From: Clostridia bacterium
GTDB taxonomy: Bacteria > Bacillota_A > Clostridia > Christensenellales > Aristaeellaceae
Length of the DNA: 43,350 bases
Direction: 5' to 3'
Assembly: GCA_017525805.1 (NCBI GenBank)
Contig: JAFXSH010000002.1
Span: 1 to 43,350, forward strand
Under the pieces are notes generated by a model. The model saw nothing but the letters and a program-made list of their open reading frames with translations, was not told where the DNA came from and did not search any database. This document shows, piece after piece, positions 22,001 through 32,200 of the stretch. Position numbers and translations under genes: made by a program. The stretch's first letter is position 1; each line of letters begins with the position of its first letter.

Positions 22001-22664
22001 TGGCGCTCTTTAAATCGCTTATTTCCGCCCCGACAGTTACCGCCACGCAGTTGGTGTTCAGGGTGATCGTTCCGCCCTGGGCAATATTGGCCGTGGCCTT
22101 GTACAGCGTCCCGGACAGAATAAAATATTCGCCTGTAGCGTGCGCCGCGCTGGCCGTGCTGCTTTCTTCCGTGGGGGCAATCATGTCCTGCGCTTCCTGG
22201 CACTTTTCCGCGCTGGCCGCAGCGTCTGCCGCGCTGGCTGCCGCATTTTCCGCCGATCCCGCCGCCGCCGTGGCGTCCGCTTCCGCGCCAGCCGCCGCCG
22301 CCAGCGCGTCCTGAATGGCCGTGGGGTATTGCCGCTCCGTTTCTTCGCTGATCGGGGGCAGGTCGCCCACCTCCAAATACAAAAGCTCACTGTTCCATGC
22401 AATTCCGCCCGGCCCCAAAATTTCCACCCAGCATCGAATGCGGCCGGGTATTTCCGTCATGCTGCCGGGGATCACCGCCAGCCCGTCCCGGATTTGCAGC
22501 ATTTCCGGCGTCCCGTCCGGCAGAATCGCCATCAGGTGGGCGCTTTGCCCGTCCGCCACCTGGGGCAAAAGAAAGCGCATCGTCTCGCAGCCCTGATCCG
22601 TTTCCATGCCGATTTGCGTCTGATTGGGGCTCGGCATGCGCCCGGAAAATCGAATTGTTATCAT
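19050..22664 (-). CDS. Tail spike: pectate-lyase-type fold plus NlpC/P60-like peptidase domain
   Basis: The 1204-aa product is modular. Residues 1-105 are a conserved N-terminal domain for attachment to the tail. Residues 115-160 are an Ala/Glu helix. Residues 165-215 and 715-770 are two copies of one small module (AHATGxYFILSGTLYKAT). Residues 330-640 read as a right-handed beta-helix beginning MYGAVGDGTTDDTDAV, typical of depolymerase spikes. Residues 860-1045 carry Cys895 (MDCSAYV), GD at 976-977 and His996 (IEHCMFV), an NlpC/P60 pattern. Residues 1060-1204 are a beta-rich C-terminal domain. It likely binds and degrades host capsule or wall polymer during entry. GGAGGG precedes the ATG at 22664. 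Confidence 0.82.
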   Translation of the reverse strand: MITIRFSGRMPSPNQTQIGMETDQGCETMRFLLPQVADGQSAHLMAILPDGTPEMLQIRDGLAVIPGSMTEIPGRIRCWVEILGPGGIAWNSELLYLEVGDLPPISEETERQYPTAIQDALAAAAGAEADATAAAGSAENAAASAADAAASAEKCQEAQDMIAPTEESSTASAAHATGEYFILSGTLYKATANIAQGGTITLNTNCVAVTVGAEISDLKSAISTEYDPPYAYGDYLFYEGKLRQAAQAIPADEAFTYGHWSLVNVDSGAPLTFINEFGHCVPYDRNGYLAQTQKLQACNNIAALHVNDDQSLTDGQKRQGRLNINVAEAGISPDMYGAVGDGTTDDTDAVMTAFVLAQQAGVPVVFGYGKTYCVNKEIDLTKRINIYGNGSTIKAVNVDTSEMSEFSTSESYEEGDKVLHDGLPYIFGDAHPAGPWTGEDVYRLGNWAHVFYIDIDQAQFPSTTGKALINNLTIDCNAFCNYGIFVQTVGGMEFQNIDICGFNLCGIYAIGGFELFFDDIRIAGTNSASTVGIQMYTHDSNFANIVTKNVGTAIHNVGGNNYYNHVHSWNTEAAIIPTSVMFDTENDLHITDCCADTVATAVKMRGAYQVTAVNFNILHGGSGSGGLMPPSVMGSVVATVFNVPSIAATKNIRSFGMNYLSTSEEYRLFSINPGDEEYDFDWYANNALTIQSMNYKPAYIILVKDVSDLKSALAYTEDSTTASMAHATGDYFILSGTLYKATADIAQGGTIVTSGAGQNCEATTVGGELASIESGGGGGLDGIQIVANMAGLAASTADKVLVLHDDSSWGTGGPCWFEKSATWSTYGYQRNDNSYVFPVPNQAPLPQANAPREQLVDIMQTWIGNPNMHHGTSFNNDLFSANCARDESNLFEMDCSAYVNAVLLGITYANSRYVLGESADNKEMQYMSDHIGPSKSEYMPKGGLQTSELAMWFAQHGRLFDLPTDTKTARDTLQFGDILFGSSGTNRPSAYYNIEHCMFVLGTNSDYVVVTESVSVTGSFEQQNLKISFYDLSTIIGPDKYFRVFARPKYAPRIQTPAITPYKQGTFKYNAFLLPISQIRRLTDASTGTAVNFGELYNDSRSMATVDYLPVIPLSTVKYIGNQKNPRNNNYNWRCHEYDETMALVKSTTIAYTSNGEYIRTEHVLDSGTKYVRFSANYLSATNDTIRFVDAKDFLFEITPPAAT
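20416..20493. repeat. Intragenic direct repeat in the spike gene, copy 1
   Basis: This 78-bp segment matches 22069-22146 at 74 of 78 positions and encodes the AHATGDYFILSGTLYKATAD module. The two copies flank the pectate-lyase-type domain. Confidence 0.9.
22069..22146. repeat. Intragenic direct repeat in the spike gene, copy 2
   Basis: This is the partner of 20416-20493, with four differences in 78 bases. It encodes AHATGEYFILSGTLYKATAN near residue 175 of the spike. Confidence 0.9.
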
Positions 22665-23207
22665 TTAATTCCCTCCATAAGTGATCTCTGTCCCGTCGCT
22701 CAGGGTCAGCACCAGGGCGCCGCTTACGATCTGCGCTTTTTCCACCCATCCGCCCCGGTGCAGCTTTGCCGCGTCTGGCGCAAAATTCACCATTTGCTCC
22801 GCGTTGGGGTCGAATACGTTCAGGGCCCCGCCCTGCTTAACGCTCACGCCGTCTTTGTCTATGCTGATTTTGCCGCTGAATATGGGCGGGTTGGCCGTGG
22901 CCGCGTCCAGGTTCATGCCGTTCGTGCCCATGCCCGCCGCGTCCATCTTCTCCCGGTCGCGCTTGATGGCGTCGGTCAGGCGCTTTTCCAGCTTGGCCAG
23001 GCCCTCCGTGGTATCCTCGGCTTTTTTCATGCCGCGCACCAGCGGTTCTTCCAGCTTTTTCTGCGCAATGGCCCCGTCCCGGATGTTTTCATTGCCCAGG
23101 TCTTCCGTCACGCGCCGGATTTCCCTCTCCAGGGCCCGCACGTACTCCCAAAGCTGCGCCACCGTCTGCGGCGTTCCCGCCATCTGTATATCGCCCAGGT
23201 AGGCCAT
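22665..23207 (-). CDS. Small tail protein (180 aa), helical N-terminus and beta C-terminus
   Basis: Residues 10-95 are helical and coiled-coil-prone (VAQLWEYVRALEREIRRVTE, KAEDTTEGLAKLEKRLTDAI). Residues 105-180 are beta-rich (FSGKISIDKDGVSVKQGGAL, ALVLTLSDGTEITYGG). This is the plan of small trimeric fibre or chaperone-like proteins. The gene ends immediately before the spike start, so it may be a spike partner or adaptor. I do not recognise a named family. The ATG at 23207 follows AAAGGGGG. A terminator separates it from the giant gene. Confidence 0.65.
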   Translation of the reverse strand: MAYLGDIQMAGTPQTVAQLWEYVRALEREIRRVTEDLGNENIRDGAIAQKKLEEPLVRGMKKAEDTTEGLAKLEKRLTDAIKRDREKMDAAGMGTNGMNLDAATANPPIFSGKISIDKDGVSVKQGGALNVFDPNAEQMVNFAPDAAKLHRGGWVEKAQIVSGALVLTLSDGTEITYGGN

Positions 23208-23249
23208 CCGTCCGCCCCCTTTCCTCTGCATCTTATCAAAATCCCGCGC

Positions 23250-23281
23250 AAAAAAAGAGCCCCCGCCATGGGAGCCCTTTC
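23250..23281 (-). terminator. Terminator after the giant virion gene
   Basis: GGGCTCCC / GGGGGCTC on the minus strand (with G-U pairs) is followed by seven T residues, four bases past the giant gene's stop. It may lower expression of the downstream spike and lysis genes, or ensure they have their own promoter. Confidence 0.75.
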
Positions 23282-23285
23282 CTGG

Positions 23286-26200
23286 TTATTTCTTCTGGCT
23301 CTGCTTCTTCTGCTCCTGCTTGATCCAGTCGTCAATGTCCTTGCTCTTTTTCGCCCGGTCATAGCCCAGCACTTCATAGGCCCGCAGCAGGTGATTTTTC
23401 AGCGCCGAAGCCTCGCTTTTCTTTCCCGCTTGCAGCATGGCCAGGTATTGTGGCTTGAACTGGCTGGTGATCTGGCTCGCAAGGGTGCTCTTTTCCACTC
23501 CGTGATCTGTATACTTTTTTACGGTGGCGGAAAGGTCCTTGCCCGTCTCTACGGCTTCGTTGAAAGCAGCGTACCGCTCATATTTGGCGTCCTTTTTTCC
23601 TGCGTTCTGCTTTTCAAAGTCGTATTGATCCATGGTCCAGTACAGCTCGTCCTTGTCCTTTACGTTGCCATATTCTTGCAGCTTGTTTTCCGCCTGCTGC
23701 CTCGTCAGCTCTCCGCCAAGATACCATTCCTTGATCTTGCTTCGGATTTGGCTTTGCACGTCCTTTTCTTCGTAGCCGTAATCCGTCATTTCCTGCATGG
23801 CGGCGTCGATGGGCTTACCGTTCTTTACAGCATCGAATACGTCCACGTATTTGCTGTAATTGTCGTCGGGATGATCTTTTTCATAGTCCCACTTGTCAAG
23901 CATCCAATGCAAATCGTCTTTGCTTTTCACGTCTGTGTACATTTTCAGCTTTTCTTCCGCCTGCTGCCTCGTCAGCTCTCCGCTTCTGTACCATTCGCCG
24001 ATTTGGCTTTGGATTTTGCTTTGCACGTCCTTTTCGGTGGTCCTGGTGTTCTCCGTCAGTTTCCGGGATGCCGCTGTTATGTCTCCCCCTTCCTTTACCA
24101 GGTCCAGCACTTCCCGATATTTGGAATAGCTGTATTCCTCGTCATCTTCGTGGGCCGCTTGCTGCTTCCATTTTTCCACTTCTTCCCAGGCTTTGTCGTG
24201 TTCCATGCCGAAGTTGTTTTCAAGCAGCTTCATGGCCTCTTCTTCGCTGATCGCGCCGTCGGTGCAGCTGGTCTTGATTTGGTTCTTTACCCCGCTGTTG
24301 ATTGCGTCGGGCTTCACCTTTTTGGTCTCCTCCAGATACCCCCGCAGCTCCTCGTACTTGTCGTTGTCCCCGGCGATCAACGCCTGCTCCATGCGTTCAT
24401 AGTATGCTTTGTTTCCGCCATTCCACAGGTCGAAGGGGCCGATTTTCAGGTTGTCCAGCACGCTGTATTTCAGGTCCCGCGCCGTGGTTGGCTCGTCCGC
24501 GCTGGCCCCGCCGAACTGCTGCATGATGATGGATTCCAAATCGCGGTACATATTTTTGAACGGAACGCCGAACAGGTTCGCCACCGGGCCCAGGGCGTTC
24601 TGAATCGTGTCCTCCAGCGAATCGGTTTCCCCGTTTACATACTTTTGCAGGGCTTTGAATCCCTTTGCCAGCTGCTGCCAGGCGTCCATATCATTCCGCT
24701 GAACATCGTACCCCTCAAACAGGCTCATGATGTCCCGCACGTAGGGGATCATGCCCGCAATGCCGAAGGGGCTGATTTCGTCCAGGAAATTGCCTGCGCT
24801 CTCCGCCACGTACTTTTCCAGCCACGTGCGGCCCTCGTCCTTCTTCCGCCTGGTTGCCGTGGCAATGGATTTTGCCAGCGCCACCAGCAGGCTGCTCACC
24901 GCGTAGGTGCCCGCCGCCCAGGCGATCTTTCTCTTTCCGCCCGGCTGGTTGTATTTCTGCATGGCCCCCAGCAGCATATTCAGGGAAAGGGTCGGCTCCG
25001 CCATGAAACTGGTAACCGATTTATCCATCAGGCTGCTGCTGCGCATCCATGTGCTCTTGCTTAATACGCTGTCGTATACCTGCGTATGGCGGCAAATATC
25101 GTTGAAGCGCTCGCCCGCGGCCCGCAGGAAGGCTTCCGAGCCCGGTTTCAATTCCGGGTGGGTGTGTTCCGTTTCCTTCTTCACCGCGCCCCACAGCAGG
25201 CCCCATGTCCATTCGTCGGCTTTTTCCGCGCCGATGCCCGCCCATTTGTCGATCCCGGCCAGCGCCTTCTGGGCCGCGTTCATATCCTCCGTTCCTTCGG
25301 TCAGCAGCTGAATGGCGCTCCTGCCTGTGCCCGTATCAAACCGGCCCATTTTCTTGATTTTCGCCACGCCGGAGTATTGATACATTTCGTTCACGTTCCT
25401 GGCAAGGTTCGCCGTTTCCTTGGAGACCAGGTTCAGATAGATTGGGCTCATCATGTTCATGGCCCTGGCGTATGCCGTGGGCTGCTGAAGCACCACGGAA
25501 AGGTTGCCCAGCACCGCGCCCTTCTTGAACAGGCTCAGGCCCTTTGCCATGATGTTGCCCCGTTCATCGGCCCGCACGCCGCCGCTGATGTCCCGGAACA
25601 GGGTGGTCAGGTATTTCATGCCCTCCTCGCCCAGCGCCCGTTCCATTTCGATCTTGTTGCTTTCCGGCGTCACCACGAATTCCTCGCCGGTTTTGCTGTC
25701 CGTGCGGATTTCCCCCGGTACGCGCTGATTGATCACCCGGCTCATGGTGTCCTGTGCCACTGCAAAGGCCTTGTAAAGCGCCATTTCATTCACGTGGTTT
25801 CCCCACATGTCCATGAAATTGCCCTCGATCAGGGGCGTGGCCGCGTTCTGCATCAGGGCCTTGGTGAATCCTTTGTTTTTCGTCTGTTTTACCGGTTCCG
25901 CGCCATTCTGTGTCAAATCGCTGGGCAAATACCGCTTGTCCGTGCTGTAGGGGAAATAATAAGGCTCCGAAAATTTATTGTACCCGTACAGCTGCATGCT
26001 CACTTCGTTTCCCAGTTTTGACATGTCCTCCGACAGGTACTTCACCATTTCGTCGGCAAATGCCATCTGTTCCTCCGTCAGATAGCTTTTGATCATCCGC
26101 ATGTCGCTGTCGGTCAGGGGATGGGGCCGCAGGGTGTCCACGCCCTCGTATTTCGTTCCCTTTCCGTACATGAAGCCGCCCACCCGCAGATGGTTGCCGT

Positions 26201-29200
26201 TTTGCAGCTTGTTGGTGGTTTCGCGCTTCCACTGGGCGTACAGGGTCAGCGCTTCCTGCTTGTTCAGCTCGATCTGGTCGCCGTGCTGGGTCGTAAAGCG
26301 GGCGTGCTTTTTATCGTTGATCCAGTCCGCCACGTGGTATTTTTCCAGCATTTCGTTTTTGTATTTGATAGCCGCGTCGATCACGTCCGCCCATTCGGTT
26401 TCCCCCTTGAACAAGTCGCCGATCATATCCTTGATCACGCCGCCCACCCGGTCGGCGAAGTACGCCGGGGTTTCCTCCAGGTACTGGAACATCCGCGCCG
26501 CCTTGGCAATGGGGCCCTGCTTCGCCTGGCCCTTGGCCCGCATGTCTGCTTTCAGGCGTCCGCTTAGCGCATCCACGGTGGTCTTTCGCCCGTTCAGGAA
26601 TGCTTCGTTTTCGTCGGCAATGATCTTGCGCAGGTTGCCCATGGTGTCGGCCAGCTCTTGCAGCTCCCCTTCGGTCAATTGGGCCAGCCGCCGCCCGTTC
26701 AGTTTTTCGGGCAGGCTTTCGATCGTGATCAAAATATCTTCGTCAAAGCCGCCGATTTCGCCCTTGCGTTCCTCCAGCAGCTTGTATTCCCTGGCAAGCC
26801 GCAGCATTTCCGTTCCGCTGAATACGCCGCTGCCGGAAAGGAAGGGCTCCACCGCTTTCAGCGCCGCTGCCTGCATGGCCTGGGGCACGTGGCTGGTGTC
26901 GCTGTTTCGCACGTTCAGGCTGTTGATGGCCCGCACGTCCCGGGTGATCTGGCCCCGCAGCTTCTTTTTCTTTTCGGTTTCCAACCTGCGCTCCTGGGCC
27001 TTTTCCACCCGCTGGCGGTAACGCTCCTCATATTGCAGCCGCGCCTGATCCACCGCGCCCCGGGCCGTTTCTTTCAGGCGGTTGATTTCTGCCCGCTGCT
27101 GGTTAATGCGCTCCTTGAATCCTTCCCGGATATCCGCTTTGGTTTTCAGCGCCCCCGGCACGTCGTAAAAGTCCAGCATGGCATTCAGCGCCAAATCGGT
27201 GGCGTATGCCCCGATGTTGTGCCCAAACTCGCCCGCGTACTTCTTTTCCTTCGTGGTCTCCAGCCATGCGTCCAGAATGCCCGGCATGTCCAGGGGGCTG
27301 GTGTCCTCCGCGAACACGCCCGGCAGTTTGTGGGCCAGGTCCTCCAGCCATACGTCCTCTAAGCTGGCGGTTTTCGCGTCCCGTTTGACCACGTGCAGCG
27401 TTCCGAAGTTCTTGTTGGTAAAGGTGGAAATGGTTCCGTAGGTGTTCTTGATCTCGTTCTTCTGGTCGTCGGTCAGGTAGAACCGCCGCCGTTTCAGCCC
27501 GGCCAGGATTTCCTTTGTGGTTTCGTCCTGCTCCACCAGCACCCCCGGCGAAGCGTCCAGCACGTCCTTCATCAAGTCCCTGGCGTATTGCAGGATTTCT
27601 CCGGGGCTGTACTGGCTCTGCTCCATGGCCTGATAGATTTTCCGCAGGGCGTTCCGCAGCTTCACGGGCCCGTACTTGGTGCCGGTCTTGTCCGCGATCT
27701 TCTGAATGATGTCGGAAAGCCGTTTTTCAAAAGCGCCCTTCTGGATCAGCGCGTTTTCCCCGCCCTGGGTGGTCAGCCGGTGCAGCCGCATGAGTAACTG
27801 CCACGCCGCCCGGATGTCCGCGTCCGCCGCCACCTGTGCGTACAGCTCGGGATCCTCCGTCACTTCGTCCAGCGCTTCCTGGGTTTCGGCGTCGTCCGTG
27901 GACGCGCGGCGCGATTCTTTTGTCATTGGATTATTTTTCTGACCTTCATTTTCCCCCTTGTATTTCATTACGGATTCGAGTATACTATTCATGGTGGGTC
28001 TATCGCCGCCAGGGTTGCGATCAGTATTGACCGTCCTGGTAGAACGGCTTTCAGACCCATCATTTTTTTGTAAAAGCACCTCATGGATATAATATTTTTG
28101 TGTGTCTCCCGATCTTTTTACCTGTATTCCCATTATATAATCCATTGGTTTTCCATTTTCTTTGTTTATTGTAATTGGTGCTGCAATAACGCAAGTATCA
28201 TATCCCCTTCCTTTCCAGTCTTTTTCATAATGAACTAAGCGCCCTTTTTCTATTACATCTTTTATCGCCGCAAAAGCCGCTGCTTTATCTTCTCCAATAC
28301 CATGCCAAATTGAATCTCTTATTCCGCGTCTTGTTACATTTACATCTCCAATATCATCATTATACCATATCACCGGTTGATTAGGTTTTATTCCATAATA
28401 TTCACTTACATTATCCAGTAAATCCTCTCCTTTTACAAATTCATTCCCTTGCAAATCTTTTACTGATTTCATGTTTGCAACGATTTTTTTGTTGTCCTCC
28501 ATTTGTTTATCGCTTGTATTGATATTCGCTCTTACGCTATACCGTATATCCCCCTTCCCCTCGTTGAACCTCTCGCTGGGCGGGATCACCTCGCCCTTGT
28601 CGTCGTAGGTCACCGGGTCGGCGGATTTGATTTGCTCGGGATAGAAAGCAATATATTCCATGTCCTCGTTATTTACGCCGTCATAGCCCTGGCTGATCAG
28701 GTATTCCCTTGCCTTTTTCCCTGCCTCGTTTTGGCCCTGGAACCGGCGCAGCGCCTGATAGCCCACGCTTTCAGAGGCTGGGTTTTTAATATCCAGGTAA
28801 TATTTTCCCACATTCTCGCCATAGCCTCTCGCGTCGTCATCCCATGGAGAAAAGAACGCGCCTTGTATATCCATGTTTGCGCGGCCTTTGCTCATATCAA
28901 ACTCGGTGAAAGTTTCGGACGTTCCATGGTAAACGGGCAGCAGTTTTCCATCTTCGTCCCGGATTTTGGAATTTTGCATGGCGTTTTCCGCCGCCTCGTC
29001 CACGATCCGCTGTTTCGTTTCCTCGTCCTCGTTCTCCACGGCCCGCATGTATTCCGCGTCCATGGCCCCGGCCCGCAGCTCCTTGCGCTCCCCGCCCCCG
29101 GCTTTCTCCGCCTGGGTTTCCGCGCTCACCATCTGCCGCCCGGCGTAGGCCAGCACGGGATAGAGCGCCTGGGTGGGCACGTGTAGGCCCTGGGCGTTCA

Positions 29201-32200
29201 GGGCGAAGAAAAGGCTCTTATCCTGCCCGCTGGTGAACCGGCGCAGCGCCTCCCGGAATTTATCAAGGCCCTGCTCGTATTCCTCCGGGTGCTGCTCGAT
29301 CCACTTTTTTTCCGCCCTCATGTACATGCTGGTGATCAGCGCGTCCGCCTCCGCTTTCGCGTCCTCCAGCGTCACAGCCTGCCCCATGGCTTCCACGTAG
29401 GCCTGCACGTCCGGGTCCGCCTTGGCGGCATCATAAAGATTGCGCTGGCTCATGCGGTAGTTTTCCGAAGCCTGGTTCAGCGCGGCCCGGAACATATCGG
29501 AAAGGCGCTGGAAATAATCCGCGTCATCCTTCAGCGCGCGGACTTCTGGGTGGCTCCAGGCCAAATCGTTCAGCGCCTGTTTGATCTTCTGCGCCGCGTC
29601 CGCCAGCCAGTCCCTTATTTTTTCCATCAGGCCCTTGTCCTGCGTTTCTTTGAACAGGTCCCGCAGGTTTTCTTCTGTGTCAATCACATCCAGCATGCCC
29701 TCGGCGGCCATTTCTTCTTCCGCTTCGGCATCGCTTAGCTGCTGCCCGTTTTCCGTGCGGTACTGCCGCATGATGTCCGCTTTTCTCGCGTCGAAATCGT
29801 ACCCATCGGCCTTTTTCAGGGCGTTCAAAATGTAGGTTTGCAGCTTTTCGCCGGATTCCTTGCCCCATTCTTTTACATAGTGGAGCAGCTCATGGCTCAA
29901 AGTGCGGCCGATCATGTTCCCTTCTGCGTCAAGCGCCACGTTGATCACGTTGCTGCCCGTTTCATAGCTGCCGTTTGCGTCCATGTGATCGAACACCCGC
30001 ACCTGAAAGCCGTATTGTTTCGCCAGTTTGTCGGCCACCATCAGGGTGGCTTTCGCCGCATCGCTGACGCCTTGGCGAACGCGCGCGAAATACACGCCGC
30101 TGCCTTTCTGGTTCCGGTCGGCTAAGAATTGGAAAGCGGCTCCCTTTTTCTTTAATTTTTCCAGGGTCTTTTGGGTGTCCGCTGCCGCCTGGGCCTGCTC
30201 CTTTTCATAGGCCTTTTGCCCCGCTTTGATGGCTGCGCCCCGCTGAATCTGCGTCATGGTATCGGCATACAGGCTGGTCATGCTGTTCGGGCTTGCCCCC
30301 GCCGCCGCCTGCTTGTACAGGGAACGGAAGCCCCGCGCGTAGTCCCGGGCGTTTGTGCCCGGCGTATACGCTCCCGTCATGGCCGCCTGCGCTTCCTGGG
30401 GCAAGTCCGCCGCCGCCTGCGCCACCTGCTGCTGATCCTTGGTCAGCCCCGCTTCCTCCAGGGGCACGGTGCTGCCGTCCTCCATCCGCGCTTCCGCCGC
30501 GCCGCTCTCCGCATCGTTCAGGATTTCCTTCACGCCGCCCATCAGCGTATCATTGCCTTTCGTTTCGGTGGCGGTGCTTTCCTCTGCGGCGGCTTCCTCG
30601 CCGATGGCTTCCATGCCGTTTTCTTCCTGCGCGGTTTCCGCTTCCGTTTCCTGGGCTTCCTGGGCCGCCTGCTGCGTTTCTTCTTCGGGCTGTATCTTTG
30701 CCGCCGCTTCTTCATTTGCCGCAGCAGGGGCCGCGTCAGCCTCGCCGGTGGCCGTTTCCTGGGTTTCTTCGGTCTTGGGCACGGTCACGCTCTCCCGGGG
30801 CGCCAGCTCCACCTTGCCCGTTTTCTTCGCGTCCTCCAGCATCCTTTGGAAAGCCGCGCTGTATTCCTGCTGCATCTGGGCGGATTCCTGCGTGCGCGTG
30901 AGCGCGGGGAAATCTGCCTGGGAATTTTTGTCCCAGTCCCAAACCTTCCAGCCCTTTTTCTTTGCCTTTTCATCGATGGCTTCCGCCGCCCTGTCCATGG
31001 CGTCCCGTTCGTCCATGCCGCCGTTCAGCACGCCCTCGATGATCCCGGCAAAGGCTTCCTCTAAATCGGCGGGAATTCTGCCTTCCGCTTCCTCCCGCTG
31101 GTTCTGCCGGTCCGCTTCCTCCAGCATTTCCTGGAAAACCGCGCCGTATTTTTCCTGCATCCGCGCTGCCGCATCCGTGCGGTTCATGGGCTGGAAATCC
31201 CCTTTTGCTTTTTCGTCCCAGCTCCACGCCTTCACGCCCGTCTGCCTCGCCAGCTTGTCGATGGCTTCCGCCGCCGCATCCTCCGCGTCCGTGCGCAGGA
31301 TGTTGCCGTTGCGGTATTTGCTGATGATGGAAGAAAAGGCTTTTTCCAGTGTTTCGGGCATCTTCCCGCTTTCCTGTTGCTCCGCCCGGGGCTGCTGCGC
31401 CGGTGCCGTTTTCGCCTCCGCCTTGGCTTCCTGCGCCGCCGGTTTGGCAGGCTGCGCTGTCTGCGCTTCCGCCTGCCGCGCCGCCGTTTTTTGCAGCGCA
31501 TTCTGTGCCGCTTGCTCCACGGCGCTGGTCGCTTCCGTTTCTTCCTCGAATCCTGGCATGGGCGCAAAGTCCAGCACGTTTTCGGCGTTCTTGGCCGTTT
31601 GCGTCCGCGCCGTTGCCTTTACATCGGCTGCCGTTTTTGCTGCGGGGTTTTGCATGCCCATGGCCTTATACAGCGCGTCCATGGCCTTTCCGTCCCGTGC
31701 CAGGGCTTGCACCTGCGCGCTGTCCAGCTGCTGCCCCGCCATCATCTCCACGATGGCAAAGGCCGCGTCGTTGGAAATGCCGTCCTTTTTGAAGTCCTGG
31801 GCCACCCGTTCCACCAGCGTTTCCCGGTATACTCCCGAAAGCCCCTTTATGGTTTCCCGGAACAGTTCCCCCGTCTGCTGCGCCGTCGCCTTGCCGGGCT
31901 GGTATTTGTCCGCCAGCGTTTTAGCCTTTCCATTTAGGGTCCCCGCAATCTTTTTCAGCGTCTCCTGCGTGTCCGGCTTGATCGCCGCGCCCGTGGATTT
32001 GTCCATTTTCCCGGTTGCCACGTCGCTGGTCACATTGGAAACCAACCCGAAAGCGCCGCCCATCAGCGCGCCACCAAATCCGGCTTCCAGCAGCCTTTGA
32101 GCGGTGTCGCCTGCCACTTGCGCCCTGGCTTCATCCGGGCTCATGCCAAGACGTATATACTCGTTATATTTGGTTTGGTTTTCGCTTAATTCGCCCATGA

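Noticed and set aside
22140..25064. A 974-codon plus-strand frame opposite the spike, tail and giant genes
   Set aside because: It runs antisense across two gene boundaries and a terminator. Its composition is typical of antisense third-position bias.
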